Source: Polytrichum commune
Lineage: Eukaryota > Streptophyta > Polytrichopsida > Polytrichales > Polytrichaceae
Length of the DNA: 48,428 bases
Assembly (NCBI GenBank): GCA_950295325.1
Contig: OX485804.1
Coordinates: forward strand, 36,024,001-36,072,428
Direction of reading: 5' to 3'
In this document: positions 42,985 through 48,428 of the stretch, piece after piece
Layout: every line of letters begins with the position of its first letter
Position numbering within the stretch: position 1 is the stretch's first letter
Notes under the pieces: model-generated
The model's database searches: none
What the model saw: only the letters and a program-made list of their open reading frames with translations
What the model was told of the DNA's origin: nothing
Program-made: the position numbers and the translations under genes

Positions 42985-44060
42985 ACTAAGCATGCTGCTT
43001 CCTCTATTAAGTTCCGAGGTTAGTCAAGTAAAGCTAGATTGTGCAGCGTGCATTCCTGTGTGACGTGTTGCTTGTATAATTGTATCATTTGAAAGTCAAC
43101 TGCAAGCCGGCTTGACAACAAGAAGGCCACGGATCCATGGTGTCGTCTAACTTACATGATGAGCACCCCCATTATATATATAGGAAGGTGAAGACGCCAC
43201 GCACTATTGTATGTATGGCCCTGCAAATGGACATTTTAAGATACTTTCACCTTGGAAATGGCATCGAAGGTCGCGAAATCGTCCGATGGATCGGTCCTCA
43301 AATTTGTAGGGGATTTTGTTTATAGTTGGAGCCTCTTCATCGACTGTTGATGCGGTTACATAGATGCCATGAACCTCAAGCCACTCGATGAAGCCATGAT
43401 CAAGCTTGTGTGTATGTAAGCTTAACAAGAGTATTTGTACTACTACCACCACATTAGTCGAAGTAGATCTAGAGAGATCGTATCAAAATGAGGCACTCTT
43501 ATTTCGAGGTATGACTATAGAGGGTGCCTAGCCCCCACCTCCTCCTCCCCTTTTAGGATTGAGGGCACATGTGGTAATCGAGACCCAACACTTCAAACAC
43601 ATATTCTAAGCTGCATATACTAAGCGTTTAGTAAGTTCTTGGGTGTTACAACGCATACTTGTGTTACCTATATTGTAATATTCCAAAGTCCATTGCAAGT
43701 ATGCTTGATAAAGCCTGATCAAGCTTAAATGCATTCCTATGAGCATTTTCATCATTGCCACCAATGTTCAATCCACACAAGTAAACGTAGATTTAGAAGA
43801 GCCAATACAAAGGAGACACTTTATTTTGTTATATGAATATGAAGGGGATTGTGCCCGGGGGATGAGAGCACATGTGGAGGTCAACAATTCACACGCACAA
43901 ACTAAGCTTCGAATTTATTCAATAAGTTTGATTGTTTGCACTGCAAAATACTTGTGTGTTATTTGTATCATATTATTCCAAGGCAACTAGCAAGTTGGCT
44001 TGATGAAGCCCTAATCAAGCTTGTATATATGCACTACGAGCATATCGTTAACGGGTTTCA
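42985..44060. repeat. Degenerate tandem repeats, about 300-bp period
   Basis: The landmark GATCAAGCTT or AATCAAGCTT recurs at about 43399, 43718 and 44013 (steps of about 319 and 295), each preceded by GAAGCC/AAAGCC. A GTGTTNCNTNTAT...CAAGT.GGCTTGAT block recurs at about 43068, 43660 and 43955. Copies are diverged but co-linear. Overlapping frames of 60-97 codons here have no recognised domain. Confidence 0.65.
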
Positions 44061-44750
44061 AATACAACATTATGATAGGGTAGTAATGCCTAAAAGTAAC
44101 ACCATCCTTTTGGCGACACCTCTTTTCCATCCTCAAATCGTAAACATGTGAGTGCAATGGTGCCATTGAGTAAGTTGTTGCTAAAAGTGATTGATAATAT
44201 GTGACATTGAGTACAAATTCACACCACATTGGCCAAGCATAGTGACAGTGTAAGAAGGATGTAAGAACAAATTCAAGGAGAGAACCAACTTTAGCCGGTT
44301 GCAATTTTTTTTCTAGGATTTATCCGCTCAACAAGGCGGTGCAAGAAGTATTCTAAAAAACAAGAATAACACCCTTTCTATTAGAAGACACTCACTCACA
44401 ATCATGGATTTTTTTTTCCAATTTTTTATAGGTAGATCAATATGTGATTTACTCAATGGAGAAGTAGATATTAACGTCCATAATATTGGATGTTGGATGA
44501 AAAATAATGATGATTTTTTTTTTAAAAAAATCATCTAAATTTGGGTACTTACATCCAAATGATAGAGATAACTTTTGAAACTTTAGCAAAAAACATAGTA
44601 TTCGTGAAATCGTCACATTCACATGTGGCATTTTATTTTCTTCAAGGTCAACTCAATTTCTAGTTGTGTGGAGTGCACTTCAATTGTGGAAAACTTTTCT
44701 TTTCAAAACTAATTATGTAGGGGCACCTATGGTACAAGTTCATAGAGTTA

Positions 44751-44853
44751 AAAAGAAGTCTTTTTATATTATGAATGTTATGTTTTAATTGTTATCAACA
44801 CTGTTTGAAGTAATAATGAAGAACATAACATTCATGACATAAAAATACTTTTT
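44751..44853. repeat. Foldback hairpin, about 45-base arms
   Basis: Left arm AAAAGAAGTC...TTATGAATGTTATGTT and right arm AACATAACATTCATGACATA...CTTTTTG are inverse copies with a perfect 15-base core (ATGAATGTTATGTT with AACATAACATTCAT). AT-rich; no target duplication was identified. Confidence 0.7.
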
Positions 44854-44935
44854 GTCCTTGTTATCACTTGCACACACTACTCGTAAATACATCAAAATGC
44901 AGTTGGCAAAAGCTGCCTCCAAAGACCAATTCAAG

Positions 44936-45430
44936 CCCAGGGAGTGCACTGTTCAAGTACTGTATTTATACACATGGGTGCACAAAAGGGGTATTATTTA
45001 AAACAAGCATGTACAAAATGTACGTACAAGAGACATATTGCTATTAAGCAAGAAGTAGATATACATGAGGCTATAGAAAAATATATGTAAAGTACGCATT
45101 TACGCATTTACGCGTTCAAGTCAGACCTAGACCAAGAATCATGTGTTTTTTCATCCACTAGTAACGACTTTATAACTAAAAATCCATGATTTGATATTAT
45201 ACATATAATAGGGCCATATTTTTGCATTTCCAAACATTTGTACACATGTTATATACAATTTTTGTATTTGTTTTTGGACCCTTGTATATGTATGGAAATG
45301 TATTTTGAAGCAATGAGATTTGTAAGTATATTGCTTGATTTTAGCAAAAATAAAATGTATACAGGGGTATTTTAATAAGGGGCATGCACGCACGTGATGC
45401 TTGGTTTTAATGAATAGTGCACTCCCTGAG
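44936..45430. mobile_element. 495-bp hAT-type MITE with exact target duplication
   Basis: The ends are CCCAGGGAGTGCACTGTTCA and, inverted, CTCAGGGAGTGCACTATTCA (18 of 20 match). They are flanked by an exact 8-bp repeat AATTCAAG at 44928-44935 and 45431-45438. Inside are three CGCATTTACGC-type words near 45095-45114, and a GGGGTATT..TTTAA block found in both arms. No transposase. Confidence 0.92.
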
Positions 45431-45438
45431 AATTCAAG

Positions 45439-45945
45439 TCAACCTTCTTTGTATTCGAGAAAATGGCATTTGTGACATTTTTGCATGCCATGTGATGTTT
45501 TCACAAATACCATGTTAGCAATATCATCCACCCAAAACAAGGTTCTCTAGACAAATATTCTCTTTACATAACAATGCATAGATTTTTTAGCAATAAATAG
45601 TCCCTAAAAAAAATCACTACTCACTATAAGTTGGTTATATGGCAGTTCTCATCTAACAATCTATCTTTAATGGACTCCTTAGTGGATAGTGAAGGGCTCA
45701 TTTCTTCAAACAACTTTATGCAATTCCATTCATTGCGTGGGAACTTCTTTAAGTTCTATTTCCTTTTCATGTAGACTCCCCCCCTAGTTTTGCAGTGTTC
45801 TTTTTAAATAAAATTTTTATGAGCTATTCAGCTTGCATCTTCCCTTCACCAATACCACTAGTCTACTCTCCCCACGTGTCAGATAATCATTGCTTCCATA
45901 TCTGGTCTATATAGAATCCTACATGACAAACTATAAATATTGTTT
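45439..45945. other. Unassigned sequence
   Basis: No gene, RNA or element ends are seen between the hAT MITE and the hairpin at 45946. Confidence 0.35.
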
Positions 45946-46103
45946 CATGGTCTGCTGGAATTTGTGTCAAGCCTACCTCCAAGAGATAGGCCTGACTCAA
46001 ATTCCAGTAAACCATGTCAATGATACGACCTTTGGATGAAAAGCAAAGACCCCTACAATTACATACGTGGTCATGGCCCTTGACTTGTGTGTGAAGTGGC
46101 CCT
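45946..46103. mobile_element. Truncated PIF-like element with hairpin
   Basis: The right terminus GTGTGTGAAGTGGCCC ends at 46103 and is followed by TAA, exactly like 24480-24498. The left part, 45946-46016, is a hairpin with about 30-base arms (CATGGTCTGCTGGAATTTG with CAAATTCCAGTAAACCATG). Its strand GCCTACCTCCAAGAGAT matches the interior of the full elements at 10964 and 24266. No matching left terminus was found. Confidence 0.65.
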
Positions 46104-47155
46104 AAGACCGCATGCCTTATGTAAGCATTTCCTATGAATCGTGCCGCCCTTTGAATCGTCTAAAAAGAAAATGTGTGACAATTATTCTAACTCTCATGAA
46201 TCGGTGGCAAGTACACAGTCCGAATAGGCAAGTAAGTAGACATAATTCATGTGGAATCTATACATGTCAAGCCTCGTGGTTAAGTGACCACAAAAATGGC
46301 ACTCGAGTCTCATGTTTTGGGCGTGGCCTCCATTATCCATGCGGGGCACGATAACATTGAGGTGACATGCATAAGCTTGAGTTCCCGGGCCCTTGAGTTT
46401 GGGTGGTTCCATTCTCTAAATGTATGTGGATATAGGACGCGTTCATTCGACGTACATAACCCCGTATCTTGGCCACATTTGCTTCACATTGTTCATTTGA
46501 GTTGATTCAAGTGAAAACATTGGGAACCACGTATAGCTTGATACTTTTGTTCATGATTTAGTGGATACGACTCCCAAATTGGTATTCAAGTTCATGGATT
46601 AGTCTAGCGAGGTCAAGTTGGTTACCCATTGGTTATGATATTGAATTGACCATAAACCTATCACATGCAAGTTTTTATTGGACTCCTAATATAAACCCCA
46701 ATATTCTAAACGCCAAAGCAAAACCTCCCCAAAACCGAGCAAAATAATTTAGTCAATTTCAGCATCTTACCAAAACAAATATGTGCGCTTTATGATATTT
46801 TTGAAGGTATAAATGACATCTTCGTAAATGTTGAGATTGTTCACACAAATATTCAGTTGTCCACATGTCCAAAATCATAAGATTATAATATATATTGGTA
46901 TAGGCAAGTTGAGGTGGCTGCTTGGACAAAAATGTTCACCTTGACCTTTAAGGGTTAAACGGTCGTCACCATTAAAACTTACATTACCATGTGCACCTAG
47001 AGGTTGTTGCCATAACTTAGTTTGTCATAGACGTCATAGTTGGCATTCAAACCAAGTAGTCAATACTTCAAGTCTAAGTGGCCATAATGCTCAAAAATTA
47101 TTGGTTCAAGTCTAATAAAGCACATTGTTCTTAAAGGTAGGGAAGTGGTAACGTA
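46104..47155. other. Unassigned sequence
   Basis: Overlapping frames of 72-80 codons at 46112-46505 show no domain. No RNA genes or termini are visible. Confidence 0.3.
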
Positions 47156-47159
47156 ACTA

Positions 47160-47530
47160 CACTAAATATTGCACTAATATCATATGGTATTTTATGTCAT
47201 TGTGATAACTTCTCTAATGACCCTTCTTATGAATAAGCTTACAAATAATTATCATCTTGACTTACTTTTAGTGCATCCGCATTTTGTATATTATGCATCC
47301 TAACAATTATGTAATGAAATATTGTCATGAATGATTGAAATTTGGATGGAAAATCGCTTAATAAGTGACTGTAATTGCAACACTTTAGATCTATGATGCC
47401 CAAAATGTTTACAAAAAATGACAAAGAATGTTAGGTTTACATTTAGTGTTACCGACACTACATGGGCGGATTTACAATTAACATTGAGCAAGACAAAAAT
47501 GATTGGTGTCGCTAAATACAATGTTTAGTG
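47160..47530 (+). mobile_element. TA-flanked CACTA-ended MITE, copy E
   Basis: A 371-bp element with TA at 47158-47159 and 47531-47532. Same orientation as copies A and C, with the same interior blocks (GAAATATTGTCATGAATGA, TGATTGAAATTTGGATG, TTTACATTTAGTGTTACCGA). The left terminus has an extra partial copy (CACTAAATATTG then CACTAATATCATATGG). Confidence 0.85.
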
Positions 47531-47579
47531 TAGCACTCATTTTGGCCAGTGTCCAGGTCCGAGATGACCCTAAACTACC

Positions 47580-47850
47580 GGGTGCTAGTGGAAAGGTACC
47601 CATTTCCCAATAAAGTGGTTGGAGGTTCGATTCCCGCTGTGAAATCTTCTCTCTACCTGACAGAAAAAACTAGCTACAGAAGTAGGAAGCCAAGAACCCC
47701 ACCCACTGCAAGGTAGGCAGTAAACCCCACCCTGCATCAAGAGAATTCTTGAGCAAGGGAAGGCCAACCAGCTCAAAATCACATCGGATTGCCCAACATT
47801 GATTATTGATGGTCAGTGTCCACTTAAGCAAAGCTATGGCAAGGAATTGC
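47580..47850 (+). mobile_element. Candidate tRNA-derived SINE
   Basis: An A-box-like TAGTGGAAAGG (47586-47596) is followed 38 bases later by a perfect B box GGTTCGATTCC (47634-47644), the spacing of an internal RNA polymerase III promoter. The sequence does not close into a full cloverleaf in an obvious way and continues with an unrelated body (GACAGAAAAAACTAGC..., about 200 bp). This is the structure of plant tRNA-related SINEs. No poly(A) or target duplication was pinned down. Confidence 0.5.
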
Positions 47851-47859
47851 AAACTCACC

Positions 47860-48428
47860 TACCAAGAGTGACCGGAGGCACCAAAGCTTCCAGTGACTAT
47901 CTTTTGCAAGATTGTTAACATTCACTTTTGAGGGCCCCGGACTAAGAACTTTACTTTACAAGCAGGGATGTCAGTCACTCTCTTACATTAGATATTATGG
48001 CCGAAGAAAGGTGAGACCGATCGCTTGATGATACATATGTTTGGTTTGAAAGTTAACCCTAAAAAGTATCTTTGAATTTGTGGCATTTATGCGAAACCAT
48101 CCACCGTGGATGAAGGGGTTGTGGTCAAAGAAAGCTCCGTAGAGGTTGACGACCGATACATTCAAACCTACTTTGAACATGAGACTAATTTGGGATCACG
48201 GATGTCATTCGGAGGTCAAACCAAATAAAAATGGTCATTTCCAAGCTATAGGATAGTTTGTTGTGTTTTCACCTTCTTAAAAAAGAAGTTCATGTACACA
48301 TCACACTAGTATGTTGTACGGCATACCCGATAGTGTGCGAGCCCCCAACAAGAAGTGAAATAAAGTGAGTAAAAGTGAAGCACGAACATGGCTAATGTTA
48401 ATCAACTTCTATCGTTGAGGCGTCTATA
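47860..48428. other. Unassigned right flank
   Basis: One minus frame of 61 codons with no domain; nothing else supported. Confidence 0.35.

Noticed and set aside
1-48428. CRISPR arrays, rRNA, bacterial operons, organellar or viral genes
   Set aside because: Looked for on both strands; no regularly spaced short repeats with unique spacers, no rRNA-like sequence, and no contiguous long frames. The content is that of a eukaryotic nuclear genome.

Overview
The window looks like nuclear DNA of a land plant. It is AT-rich and has almost no long open reading frames. It carries one convincing intron-flanked coding exon, a decayed LINE, and many short non-autonomous DNA transposons of the hAT, PIF/Harbinger and Tc1/mariner (pogo) types. 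I cannot fix the species. Nothing points to a bacterial, viral or organellar sequence.

Layout. Positions 1 to about 7.9 kb are the only gene-like stretch. The minus strand holds a 140-codon exon (1627-2046) with a good 5' splice site, rich in Asn, Ser, Gln and Asp like the N-terminal part of a plant regulatory protein. Upstream of it are a tandem duplication (2063-2988), a possible small exon (3640-3768) and a possible leader or promoter zone (about 5.75-6.5 kb). The rest of that gene would lie off the left edge or in exons I could not find.

From 7.9 to 42.4 kb the window is repeat territory. It holds three dispersed repeat families (called B, C and a TA-flanked CACTA-ended MITE family), hAT elements with 8-bp target-site duplications, PIF/Harbinger-like elements flanked by TAA, a pogo-like remnant, a 201-bp x5 tandem array, a LINE with broken endonuclease and reverse transcriptase (19.1-21.2 kb), and several long foldback hairpins. 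A second gene-like edge of higher GC, with CCA/CCT repeats, lies at 42.4-42.9 kb. It is followed by degenerate tandem repeats and more MITEs to the end.

The most striking object is a 1449-bp element at 12916-14364. It has 13-bp perfect terminal inverted repeats, an exact 8-bp target duplication (CTTGAAAT), subterminal copies of a GTCGTGACGG-like motif, and in place of a transposase a 0.95-kb strand-asymmetric C-rich satellite. Two nested insertions can be read directly: a hAT element inside a CACTA-ended MITE (17438-18540), and a PIF-like element inside a family C repeat (37789-38343). I found no intact gene system. The novelty here is in mobile-element and satellite architecture.
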